A DNA stretch of 11,912 nt from DAOTVC01 sp034437215 (GTDB lineage: Bacteria; Chloroflexota; Anaerolineae; B4-G1; SLSP01), in assembly GCA_034437215.1 (NCBI GenBank), contig DAOTVC010000028.1, positions 1 to 11,912 of the forward strand, given 5' to 3'. The position numbers and the translations under genes are program-made. Under the pieces are notes generated by a model. The model was not told the origin of the DNA. It searched no databases and was given only the letters and a program-made list of their open reading frames with translations. Numbering within the stretch: position 1 is the stretch's first letter; each line of letters begins with the position of its first letter. Positions 5,877 through 11,912 of this stretch are shown one piece after another.

Positions 5877-6953
5877 CTACTGGAGACCCAGGATGTCGTT
5901 GATCTGGCCCAGCAGCCACTGGACGTCCTCGACGGTGAGGTCACCCATGTGGGCGATGCGGAAGGTCTTCTCCTTCAGCTTCCCGTAGCCGTTGGAGATG
6001 ATGGCCCCGCGCTCCGCCAGCGCCCGGTTGAGATCGGCGACGCTGATGCCGCGGTTGTTCTCCACCGTCGTGACGGTGTGGGAGAGGAAGCGCTCCTCAG
6101 GGAAGAGGGCGAAGTGCTCGCGCGCCCAATTCCGCACGACGTTGGCCATGTCGAGATGGCGCTGCCAGCGCTTCTCCAGCCCCTCGGCGTGGATGGCGTC
6201 CATCTGGGCGTTGAGCGCCCGGATGAGGCTGATGGCGGGGGTGGCGGGGGTCTGGTTGAGTTTGTACTTCTTGAGCATGTTCAGGTAGTCGAAGTAGTAG
6301 CCGCGGTGGGGGATCTCCTCGGCGCGGCCGATGGCCCGCTCGCTCACGGCTACGACGGTGAGTCCCGGCGGGAGGGCGAAGGCCTTCTGCGAGCTCGCCA
6401 GCACCACGTCCAGCCCCCAGGCGTCCACTTCGATCTTGGCCCCGGCCATGCCGGAGACCGCGTCGACGAGGATGACCGTCTCGGGGTACTTCTCGCGTAC
6501 CAGAGGCCCGATCTCGCCCAAGGGATTCATCACGCCCGTGGAGGTCTCGTTGAAGGTCAGGGTGAGGGCATCGTAGTCACCCTGGCTGAGAGCTGCGTCC
6601 ACGATCTCGGCCGTAAAGCCGGTGCCCCACTCCACGTCTATCCGATCGGAGGGCACTCCGTTGGCTTGGGCGATCTTGAACCAGCGCTCGGAGAAGGCGC
6701 CGCAGACGGTGACCAGGGCGCGCTTGCCCGAGCGCACGGCCTGACGGAGGGAGCCCTCCATCAGGCCCGTGCCGGAGCTGGCGTAGAGGAAGACGGGCTG
6801 TTCAGTGTACAACATCTCCTGAAGCTTTGCCGTAACCTCACCTTGAAGATCGGAGTAGTCGGTGCTGCGGTGACCGATCATCGGTGCGGTTTGGGCGTTG
6901 AGGATCTCCTCGCGCACGTGGGTCGGTCCGGGGATAAAGAGCTTCTTGTACAT
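5877..6953 (-). CDS. Class V aminotransferase (serine-pyruvate / alanine-glyoxylate type), probable phosphoserine aminotransferase
   Basis: This is a 358-residue PLP enzyme of aminotransferase class V. The Schiff-base lysine is K190 in ASSQKAFALPPGL, the pyridine-N-binding aspartate is D164 in ILVDAVSGMAG, and the phosphate-binding region is ASSGTGLMEG (58–67). It opens with FIPGPTHV, typical of the AgxT/serine-pyruvate branch (COG0075) rather than classical SerC. Its position directly before phosphoglycerate dehydrogenase suggests that it makes phosphoserine from 3-phosphohydroxypyruvate. Serine-glyoxylate or alanine-glyoxylate transamination is the alternative reading. It is the first gene of the operon. 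An excellent AAGGAGGT lies eight bases before the ATG, and an untranslated leader of about 376 nt precedes it. Confidence 0.92.
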   Translation of the reverse strand: MYKKLFIPGPTHVREEILNAQTAPMIGHRSTDYSDLQGEVTAKLQEMLYTEQPVFLYASSGTGLMEGSLRQAVRSGKRALVTVCGAFSERWFKIAQANGVPSDRIDVEWGTGFTAEIVDAALSQGDYDALTLTFNETSTGVMNPLGEIGPLVREKYPETVILVDAVSGMAGAKIEVDAWGLDVVLASSQKAFALPPGLTVVAVSERAIGRAEEIPHRGYYFDYLNMLKKYKLNQTPATPAISLIRALNAQMDAIHAEGLEKRWQRHLDMANVVRNWAREHFALFPEERFLSHTVTTVENNRGISVADLNRALAERGAIISNGYGKLKEKTFRIAHMGDLTVEDVQWLLGQINDILGLQ

Positions 6954-7329
6954 CGGTGAAACCTCCTTATAGGTAGACTGATATCCTTACTTAAGAGATT
7001 GCGGCTCTCCAGGATTTCGCAGGGTACAACAGGGCCATTTGCCACGCGTTGCTTGCCACAACGCAGGAAAGGTCTGGTACGTCCCACCGCAGCAGCCATT
7101 GGGGCTAGTTTTAGAGCTTCTCACCCCACTACCCGGCGAAACCCAAAAGACCCGAGATTGCTCTACAGGTGAGTGCGATGTATTGGTGAATGGTAACAAG
7201 AGAATATCCTGGGCTCTCCACTCTAGCAACAGTATAGGATGGGGGAGTGATCCTAAGTAGTGCTGATAATACTGTCTTTGCAGTGTGACCCTTCACCTGT
7301 CTTTACCAGGGAAGGGAGATGGTCAGTCT
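6954..7329 (-). promoter_or_regulatory. Long untranslated leader of the serine operon, no known class recognised
   Basis: About 376 bases lie between the predicted transcription start and the aminotransferase ATG, with no convincing gene on either strand. G+C is roughly half over 7201–7320, clearly below the flanking genes. Local structure includes a 6-bp stem GCGTTG/CAACGC (7046–7064) inside two TTGCCAC direct repeats, a TAGGAT/ATCCTA stem (7235–7255), and two copies of AAAGACAG 25 bases apart (7304–7297 and 7279–7272, minus strand). I looked for the T-box sequence, the glycine-riboswitch core and cobalamin elements and did not find a convincing match. It may be a regulatory leader or a decayed repeat. 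Confidence 0.45.
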
Positions 7330-7335
7330 AGTACT

Positions 7336-7363
7336 ATTCTACAAGGGAGGGGGGGATTGTCAA
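7336..7363 (-). promoter_or_regulatory. Promoter of the serine operon
   Basis: On the minus strand a consensus TTGACA (7363–7358) is followed after 16 bases by TAGAAT (7341–7336). The spacer is almost pure C and T. The -35 box overlaps the TGA stop of the DUF2085 gene. The expected start near 7329 leaves a leader of about 376 nt before the aminotransferase. The start site is inferred from spacing only. Confidence 0.65.
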
Positions 7364-8223
7364 AAGATGTCTGACAACGACAGGGGGATCGAGCCGAGAC
7401 CAGGGACGCCGTCGAGGGTGCCGGTGAGCAGGAGGCGCATGCCGTCCATGGTGCCGATGACGAGAGCGGCGAAGACGAGGCCCCAGACCAGGGGTAGCCA
7501 GAGCTCCTGCCAGCTGCCATAAGCCTGCTCCCGATTCAGGGCCATGGTCCACATCATGGCTCCCAGGAGGACAAACATCGCCACGACGCCCAGGGCGCTG
7601 TAGAGAGCGATGGGGTAGAGGAGCCAATCGGGTTGCAGGAAGATGATGGCTGCCTGCGCCAATTCGACGGCGAGGAGAGGGGAGAGGTCGCCCCAGCTGC
7701 GCAGGGTGGGCTCGCTCACGCCGTCGCGCCAGACCGTCTGGTTGAAGGCGGGTACGAGGACGATGCTCATGCTCATCCCCATCAGGGTGCCGGTGAGCAG
7801 CCGCAGCCAGGGCCGGGGCTCGTAGAGAGCGGCGAGGGTCAGCTCGCCGAGAGACACCGGTCCCGTCGTGGTGGCCAGGGTGGAGTTCACGCCGTCCAAC
7901 GCCCACACCAGGAAGGAGAGGCCCACCAGGGCCCACACCCAGGGGCGGGGGAAGCGCTGGGCGCGTCGCCGCCGGAGAATCAGCCAGTGGACGAGGATGC
8001 CCGTCAGGGCGCCGGCGAAGGTGCCGGTACAGCGCTGGCAGACGGGAAGCTGGTGTTCGTCCACGAAGAAGCTGTGCTCGGGCAGGCGGTGGCAGACTGC
8101 GGCTCCGATGTAGTCCGCTTTGCGCAAGAGGGAAGGGGGTGTGAAGAAGACGAAGAAGACGAGGGCGACAAAGGCCAGGACGAGGCCCGACCAGATCCAG
8201 GCGCGCGAGACCGGCTTCTGCAC
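7360..8223 (-). CDS. DUF2085 family integral membrane protein
   Basis: This is a 287-residue multi-pass protein. The DUF2085 signature is present: CHRLPEHSFF with C44 and H45, then PVCQRCTGTFAG with C62 and C65. These residues could bind a metal or form a redox pair. Hydrophobic helices follow at roughly 10–28, 68–82, 94–112, 137–158 and several beyond 190, so about seven membrane spans are likely. The biochemical role of the family is unknown to me. I start it at a GTG two bases after the phosphatase stop, with AGGAG nine bases upstream. A longer ATG frame begins at 8301 but would overlap the phosphatase gene by 76 bp with a non-hydrophobic, Pro/Ala-rich extension. Tight spacing implies co-transcription with the phosphatase. 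Confidence 0.82.
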   Translation of the reverse strand: MQKPVSRAWIWSGLVLAFVALVFFVFFTPPSLLRKADYIGAAVCHRLPEHSFFVDEHQLPVCQRCTGTFAGALTGILVHWLILRRRRAQRFPRPWVWALVGLSFLVWALDGVNSTLATTTGPVSLGELTLAALYEPRPWLRLLTGTLMGMSMSIVLVPAFNQTVWRDGVSEPTLRSWGDLSPLLAVELAQAAIIFLQPDWLLYPIALYSALGVVAMFVLLGAMMWTMALNREQAYGSWQELWLPLVWGLVFAALVIGTMDGMRLLLTGTLDGVPGLGSIPLSLSDIF

Positions 8224-8225
8224 GT

Positions 8226-8804
8226 CTACCAGCTCCTGAGGGGCCGGGGCAGGTGTTCCATCCGGTTCACGTACCCGATCAGCCAGTAGTTGCCCGTCCA
8301 CTCGAGGGCGTGAAGGGCCGTGTTCCCCGTCCAGAGGCGTTGGGTCAGCGCCCCCAGCAGCAGGCGGAGGACGGCACCGATGGTGCCGCCGTGGGCGACG
8401 ACGAGCACGCTCTCCTCCTGCTCTCCGGTGCCGACGGCACGTTCCAGGGCTCCCCCCACCCGCTCCTTGAAGGCCCGGTGCTCGGGGTGGAAGACCTCGA
8501 TGGTGGCGGGGTCCCAGATGGAGATCGGGTGGGGAGCGTGGCCCGCTTCCGCGCTCTCGAACTCACGCAGCTCGGGGTCCACCTCGAGGGGGATATGCAG
8601 GTAGGTGTTGATGATCGTCGCCGTATGGTGCGCGCGCTGCAGACTGCTGGCGACGATGCGATCGACCGCCAGGTGATCGCGCAGGTAGGCGCCCAACCGG
8701 TGCGCTTGAATCACGCCCAGGGGGCTCAACTCCGCGTCGGCTCCGGCGCGCTCCCCCTCGACCTGCCAACGTGACTGTCCATGCCTCGTCAATAGTAGTT
8801 TCAT
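8226..8804 (-). CDS. Histidine phosphatase (phosphoglycerate mutase-like) family protein
   Basis: The 192-residue product has the branch-2-lacking, small phosphatase layout of the PGAM superfamily. The phosphorylated histidine is H8 in LTRHGQS. R57 in SSLQRAHHTA binds phosphate, the acid/base glutamate is probably E81 in ELREFES, and the second histidine is H138 in VVAHGGTIG. Relatives include alpha-ribazole phosphatase (CobC), fructose-2,6-bisphosphatase-like enzymes and the metal-independent phosphoserine phosphatases described from Hydrogenobacter. The sequence alone does not decide between them. Its location just upstream of the serine operon makes phosphoserine worth testing. The ATG lies eight bases after a TATAAT box and there is no Shine–Dalgarno motif, so the mRNA is probably leaderless. 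Confidence 0.92.
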   Translation of the reverse strand: MKLLLTRHGQSRWQVEGERAGADAELSPLGVIQAHRLGAYLRDHLAVDRIVASSLQRAHHTATIINTYLHIPLEVDPELREFESAEAGHAPHPISIWDPATIEVFHPEHRAFKERVGGALERAVGTGEQEESVLVVAHGGTIGAVLRLLLGALTQRLWTGNTALHALEWTGNYWLIGYVNRMEHLPRPLRSW

Positions 8805-8812
8805 AGGCTGGG

Positions 8813-8841
8813 ATTATAATGGTCAGAGTGGAAAACATCAA
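8813..8841 (-). promoter_or_regulatory. Promoter of the histidine phosphatase gene, near-leaderless
   Basis: On the minus strand TTGATG (8841–8836) and TATAAT (8818–8813) are separated by 17 bases. Transcription would start near 8806, two bases before the ATG. The -10 element is part of the palindrome ATTATAAT (8813–8820), so the plus strand also carries a TATAAT (8815–8820) pointing at the divergent DUF364-type gene. No matching -35 box is seen on that side. Confidence 0.7.
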
Positions 8842-8866
8842 GTAGCGTGTGAAGGAGAGCCTGCCT

Positions 8867-9628
8867 ATGCCTATTCTCGATTCCCTGCTGGAGGCGGTCG
8901 CGGATAACGCCGCCGCCGCAGAACCTCTAGATCTCTGTATCGGAGCGCATTGGACGGTCGCTGTGGTGAAGCTGCGGGGCGAAGTGCGTGCCGGTCTCTC
9001 CTCGACGCTGCATGGTGGAGACGACGACCACCACCATGGTAAACGGCCTCCTGTACGGGACGCCGGTCACCTTCTCGAAAAGGCGGTGGGGGAGTGGGCT
9101 GCTCTGGCGCGCTCCGCGAGCGTCCTGGAAGCGAGCATCGGTCTGGCGACCATCAACGCCCTGCTGGAGGGCTATGGTGAGGAGAGCGAAGCCGTCAACG
9201 CGCTCGACGTCATCATCGAGCGGGGGCGGGGAAAACGGGTCGTCGTCGTGGGGCACTTTCCCTTTACCGCCAAGATCCGTGCTGCCGCCGCGCGGCTCTG
9301 GGTGCTGGAGCTCGATCCCCGCGAGGGGGATCTGCCCGCGGCGCGCGCACCGGAGATCATTCCCCAGGCCGATGTGGTGGCCTTGACGGGCACCTCCATC
9401 CTCAATCACACCTTTGATGATCTGGTGGCGCTCTGTCGTCCGGAGGCCTTTGTCGTCGTTCTAGGGGGCACCACGCCGCTCTCTGAGGTCTTGTTTGACG
9501 TGGGCGTGGATGCCCTTGCCGGCACCCGGGTCGTCGACCCAGGGGCTGCGTTGCGCAGTGCCGCCCAGGGAGCCACCTTCAAGCAGCTGGAGGGCAAAGC
9601 GCTCCTCACGCTCTTCCGCAGAGCGTGA
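8867..9628 (+). CDS. DUF4213/DUF364-type protein (putative heavy-metal chelation family)
   Basis: This is a 253-residue soluble protein and the only plus-strand protein gene here. The C-terminal half (about 120–245) matches DUF364 (PF04016): VVVVGHFPF, LELDPREGDLP, the APEIIPQADVVALTGTSI stretch, VVVLGGTTPLSEVLFDVGVD. The N-terminal half is the DUF4213-like domain. Residues 49–57 form an unusual cluster, HGGDDDHHH, which could chelate a metal. Pfam's label of heavy-metal chelation is itself tentative, and no reaction is established to my knowledge. I choose the ATG at 8867, which has AAGGAG nine bases before it. A GTG at 8849 would place that ribosome site inside the gene. The gene runs divergent from the phosphatase and convergent with pcm. 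Confidence 0.83.
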   Translation: MPILDSLLEAVADNAAAAEPLDLCIGAHWTVAVVKLRGEVRAGLSSTLHGGDDDHHHGKRPPVRDAGHLLEKAVGEWAALARSASVLEASIGLATINALLEGYGEESEAVNALDVIIERGRGKRVVVVGHFPFTAKIRAAAARLWVLELDPREGDLPAARAPEIIPQADVVALTGTSILNHTFDDLVALCRPEAFVVVLGGTTPLSEVLFDVGVDALAGTRVVDPGAALRSAAQGATFKQLEGKALLTLFRRA

Positions 9629-9629
9629 G
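9605..9629. terminator. Hairpin at the convergent end of the DUF364-type and pcm genes
   Basis: CTCACGCTCT (9605–9614) and its exact reverse complement (9620–9629) flank a five-base loop, TCCGC. The right arm contains the TGA stop of the plus-strand gene, and the pcm stop is only 13 bases further on. There is no T run on either strand, so it may only pause transcription or protect mRNA ends. It lies where a shared terminator would be expected. Confidence 0.35.
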
Positions 9630-9641
9630 ACGCTCGCTCCC

Positions 9642-10259
9642 TCACTTGGGGGTCACGAAGGGGACGAAAGCCACACCGCCCAGATCCACCTTTTGAATCT
9701 GCCCGTCCCGCTTCATGATCTTCCACAGGGTCTGATACCCGCCCTGCGGGCCGACGGGGATGATCATGTTGCCGCCCTCGTCCAGCTGTTCGATGAGGGC
9801 CGGAGGAATCCGCGGAGGGGCTGCCGTGGCGATGATGCCCTGGTAGGGGGCGTACTCGGGCCACCCCAGGTGCCCGCTTCCCAGGCGGAGGTGGACGTCC
9901 TCGTAGCCCAGATCTTCCAGGAGGCGCGCGGCGCTCTCGTAGAGCTCCTCCACGACTTCCACGCTATAGACGTCGGCGCCCATGGCGGCGAGAATCGCCG
10001 TCTGGTATCCCGAACCCGTCCCGATCTCCAATACCTTATCCCCCGGCTCGATCTCGAGCGCCTGGGTCATCATCGCCACGATGTAGGGCTGCGAGATCGT
10101 CTGACCCTTCCCGATGGGCAAGGGGTAGTCACCGTAGGCCCTCCCGACGAGGTCGGGGGGGACGAAGCGCTCGCGGGGCACTTTGCGCATCGCCTGGAGC
10201 ACGTTGGGGTCGTGAATGCCCCGTGAACGAAGTAGAGCGACCATACTATCAATATCCAT
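9642..10259 (-). CDS. pcm: Protein-L-isoaspartate O-methyltransferase
   Basis: This 205-residue SAM-dependent enzyme methylates the free carboxyl of L-isoaspartyl residues in aged proteins, starting their repair. It acts in the cytosol. Family marks are MRKVPRERFVP (24–34), GKGQTISQPYIVAMM (50–64), the SAM-binding motif VLEIGTGSGYQTAIL (75–89), and the C-terminal GGVAFVPFVTP. The length is normal. The ATG has an AAGG/AGGTAAGG-rich site just upstream. It lies within the last codons of the histidine kinase gene, an 11-bp overlap that implies co-transcription and probably coupled translation. Isoaspartate repair is usually linked to stress and stationary-phase survival, which would fit control by the sensor gene, though that link is inference. 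Confidence 0.95.
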   Translation of the reverse strand: MDIDSMVALLRSRGIHDPNVLQAMRKVPRERFVPPDLVGRAYGDYPLPIGKGQTISQPYIVAMMTQALEIEPGDKVLEIGTGSGYQTAILAAMGADVYSVEVVEELYESAARLLEDLGYEDVHLRLGSGHLGWPEYAPYQGIIATAAPPRIPPALIEQLDEGGNMIIPVGPQGGYQTLWKIMKRDGQIQKVDLGGVAFVPFVTPK

Positions 10260-11912
10260 CCTTACCTACCTTTTCTCTACTATGGGCGTACTTTCTGAAC
10301 TTCTTCAAGGGACGCTGCGTGATGAAGACCGGCGCCGGCTCCTGCCTCTCCCTGCCGGGGGCCAAGGGGATCCACAGGCCAAAGGTGCTTCCGTCTCCCG
10401 GCACACTCTCCACCCACACGTCCCCTCCATGGGCTCGGACTGTCTCCCTGACCAAGGCCAGTCCCGTGCCCATGCCACCAAAGCGACGGGTCGTGGAACC
10501 GTCGATCTGGTAGAAATCGCGGAAGAGATACTGCTGCTGCTCCTCGGCAATGCCGATGCCCTCGTCGCTTACCGCCAGGTAGGCCCGGCCCTTCTCCTCC
10601 CAGGTCTTGATAGTCACCTGCCCTCCGTCGGGGCTGAATTTGACGGCGTTGTCGATGAGGGCCTCGACGGCACGTCCCAGCGCGCGCGCATCTCCCAGCA
10701 GAGGGGGCACCTTCTCTCCGGTCTCGAGGCTCAGGGAACAGTTGTGCTCCTCGGCCCAACCGCTGCGGGCGTCGATCTGAATCTGCGCCAGGGTGTCCAG
10801 GGACGTGGGGTGGTGGGTGATCTCCCCCAGGCGCACCTGCTCAAGGACGGTGATCTTCTCCACCAGACTGGAGAGGGAGCGCACGTTCTTTCTGACCACG
10901 CGGGTGGCCTCGCGCTGCTCGGGGCTCAGCGCTCCCCAGGTCTCGGTGCTGAGCAGCTCGATGTAGCCCAGGACCATCGACAGGGGGGTGCGGAGCTCGT
11001 GGGAGATATTCTGGATCATCTGATCCTTTAGTTTGTCCGCCTCCATAAGAATCGCATAGGCCTGGCGCAGCTCCTCGAGGCGCGAGCGTGCCAGGTCGCG
11101 CTGCTCCTGTAGATCGCCGGCCAACTCTCCCATGGTCAGGGCTACCAGGTCCAGGGTGAGGATGAAGGCCACCTCCGTCTGGACTGCCCGCAGACCCAGC
11201 CCAAGCACCATCGCTGCCGGCAGGAGGATGAGGTACCCGACGAGCACCCAGGTCTCCAGCACGCCCAACGTCAAAGCCGTGAAGACTACGGGAAAGGCGA
11301 AGAGATAGACTGCCAGGGAGACGCCCTGCCGGTAGGCGAGGGTCAGAAGGACGAGGAAGATAAGATTGGCAGCGACGAGGATCACGTAGCGCTGCAATCC
11401 TACCCGCTTCCAGGCGAAGCCCGGACCCTGCCCCCTCACGCTCTGGATGATACCGATGGAGAGGGTGACGAGGATGAGGTTCACCATCCCATCAGCCAGC
11501 AGACCCGTCCAGAAGGTGCTCTCCAAGAGGGTCGAGAGCGCCAGATCTCCTCCCAGTAACCGTGCTGTCAGATCGAGCCCGTAGCCGACCAACACGACCA
11601 GGGCCGCCTTCATGCGCGTCCGGCGCCTTCGCGCCCAGCCCGCGACTGCGCCCATGATCGTGTGCGGCAGCAGGAGGAGGAGTTGGCGGGGCAGGTCACC
11701 GCCCGCCCCTAGGGGAGCCTCTAGGAGCAGGCTTACCAGGCTGCCGATGAGACCGACGAGGGCGCCCGGCAGGCTGCCGCCGAAGTAGCCGGCGACGACC
11801 GGGACGATGAGGTGGAGTTGGAGGTGCTCCGTAATGACTAGCGGGTTGGGCAGGTAGGGCGTGACCTGCTGCAAGAGGACGTAAGCCAGCACGCCGACCA
11901 CGAACGTACCGA
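10249..11912 (-). CDS. Membrane sensor histidine kinase (partial, 5' end outside window)
   Basis: At least 550 residues are visible (numbered from the GTG at 11901) and the frame stays open to the right edge, so the true start is probably outside. The first ~255 residues are very hydrophobic with perhaps eight membrane helices and no periplasmic domain. The part around VAGYFGGSLPGALVGLIGSL (36–54) and LPHTIMGAVAG looks like ECF-transporter S subunits or LytS-type 5TM domains. A short coiled coil (about 262–288) links to the kinase core: H box with H301 in ISHELRTP, N box with N418 in LIDNAVKFSPDGG, G1 DEGIGI (446–451), and G2 GGMGTGLAL (475–483). It should autophosphorylate on H301 and pass phosphate to a response regulator, not seen here. 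The basic C-terminal tail after residue 520 is unusual. Confidence 0.92.
   Translation of the reverse strand, partial: GTFVVGVLAYVLLQQVTPYLPNPLVITEHLQLHLIVPVVAGYFGGSLPGALVGLIGSLVSLLLEAPLGAGGDLPRQLLLLLPHTIMGAVAGWARRRRTRMKAALVVLVGYGLDLTARLLGGDLALSTLLESTFWTGLLADGMVNLILVTLSIGIIQSVRGQGPGFAWKRVGLQRYVILVAANLIFLVLLTLAYRQGVSLAVYLFAFPVVFTALTLGVLETWVLVGYLILLPAAMVLGLGLRAVQTEVAFILTLDLVALTMGELAGDLQEQRDLARSRLEELRQAYAILMEADKLKDQMIQNISHELRTPLSMVLGYIELLSTETWGALSPEQREATRVVRKNVRSLSSLVEKITVLEQVRLGEITHHPTSLDTLAQIQIDARSGWAEEHNCSLSLETGEKVPPLLGDARALGRAVEALIDNAVKFSPDGGQVTIKTWEEKGRAYLAVSDEGIGIAEEQQQYLFRDFYQIDGSTTRRFGGMGTGLALVRETVRAHGGDVWVESVPGDGSTFGLWIPLAPGRERQEPAPVFITQRPLKKFRKYAHSREKVGKDGY

Noticed and set aside
5852..5944. 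Start of the dehydrogenase at 5944
   Set aside because: The extra 31 residues overlap the aminotransferase gene and are Ser/Arg/Thr-rich with no similarity to SerA; the ATG at 5851 has a proper ribosome site.
5619..6959. Long plus-strand open frame of 446 codons opposite the aminotransferase
   Set aside because: It lies antisense to two genes with complete catalytic motifs, has no family similarity I can see, and is the kind of long shadow frame expected in high-GC DNA.
7108..7119. GTTTTAGAGCTT on the plus strand, resembling the start of the type II CRISPR repeat of Streptococcus
   Set aside because: It is a single short match with no repeat array, spacer structure or cas gene in the window, so chance is the best explanation.
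6987..7260. Short open frames of 73–80 codons on both strands in the leader
   Set aside because: They overlap each other, lack ribosome sites and family similarity, and are rich in Cys/Trp/Arg as in random translation.
6954..7329. T-box, glycine riboswitch or cobalamin riboswitch in the serine-operon leader
   Set aside because: Fragments such as CCTGGAGAGCC and GGTGAGAA look suggestive on the minus strand, but the required partner motifs of each class are missing, so no class is assigned.
8224..8301. ATG at 8301 as the start of the DUF2085 protein
   Set aside because: It would overlap the phosphatase gene by 76 bp and add a Pro/Ala-rich, non-membrane extension. The GTG at 8223 has a well-placed AGGAG and leaves a two-base gap.

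Overview
This is an 11.9-kb window of high-GC DNA carrying a typical free-living bacterial chromosome segment. The best guess for the host is a member of Chloroflexota (an Anaerolineae- or Caldilineae-like lineage). The reasons are a lipoprotein with a Thr/Pro/Ser stalk, a DUF1015–phosphoglycerate dehydrogenase–class V aminotransferase cluster, a DUF2085 membrane protein, and a tRNA gene without an encoded CCA end. That assignment is inferred from gene content, not from a marker gene. Apart from one protein gene and one tRNA, everything is on the minus strand, so the logical reading direction is from the right edge to the left.

Right to left. (a) 11912–9642: a membrane sensor histidine kinase, cut by the window edge, whose 3' end overlaps a protein-L-isoaspartate methyltransferase gene (pcm). 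(b) 8867–9628, plus strand: a DUF4213/DUF364-type protein with an Asp/His-rich loop, convergent with pcm. (c) 8804–7360: a histidine-phosphatase gene with a near-leaderless promoter, followed almost without gap by a DUF2085 membrane protein. (d) 7363–3479: a promoter overlapping the DUF2085 stop codon, then a predicted 376-nt untranslated leader, then aminotransferase, phosphoglycerate dehydrogenase and DUF1015. This looks like a serine-biosynthesis operon. (e) 3390–2737: a HAD hydrolase of the pyrimidine 5'-nucleotidase type. (f) 2545–2709, plus strand: a complete tRNA-Leu(CAA) unit with promoter and terminator. (g) 2539–902: an ECF sigma factor and its membrane anti-sigma factor, closed by a long perfect hairpin. 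(h) 840–1: a promoter, a zinc-ribbon Nudix hydrolase, and a lipoprotein that overlaps it by ATGA and runs off the left edge.

The most coherent biology is serine synthesis. The aminotransferase and dehydrogenase supply two of the three steps from 3-phosphoglycerate. No classical SerB is present, but two phosphatases of unrelated folds (HAD and histidine phosphatase) flank the operon, and DUF1015 sits inside it with no assigned role. The long leader upstream of the operon has no motif I can assign to a known riboswitch or T-box. Those two points, together with an anti-sigma factor lacking the usual zinc cysteines, are the parts most worth following up. I see no phage, insertion sequence, toxin–antitoxin, CRISPR or defence module.
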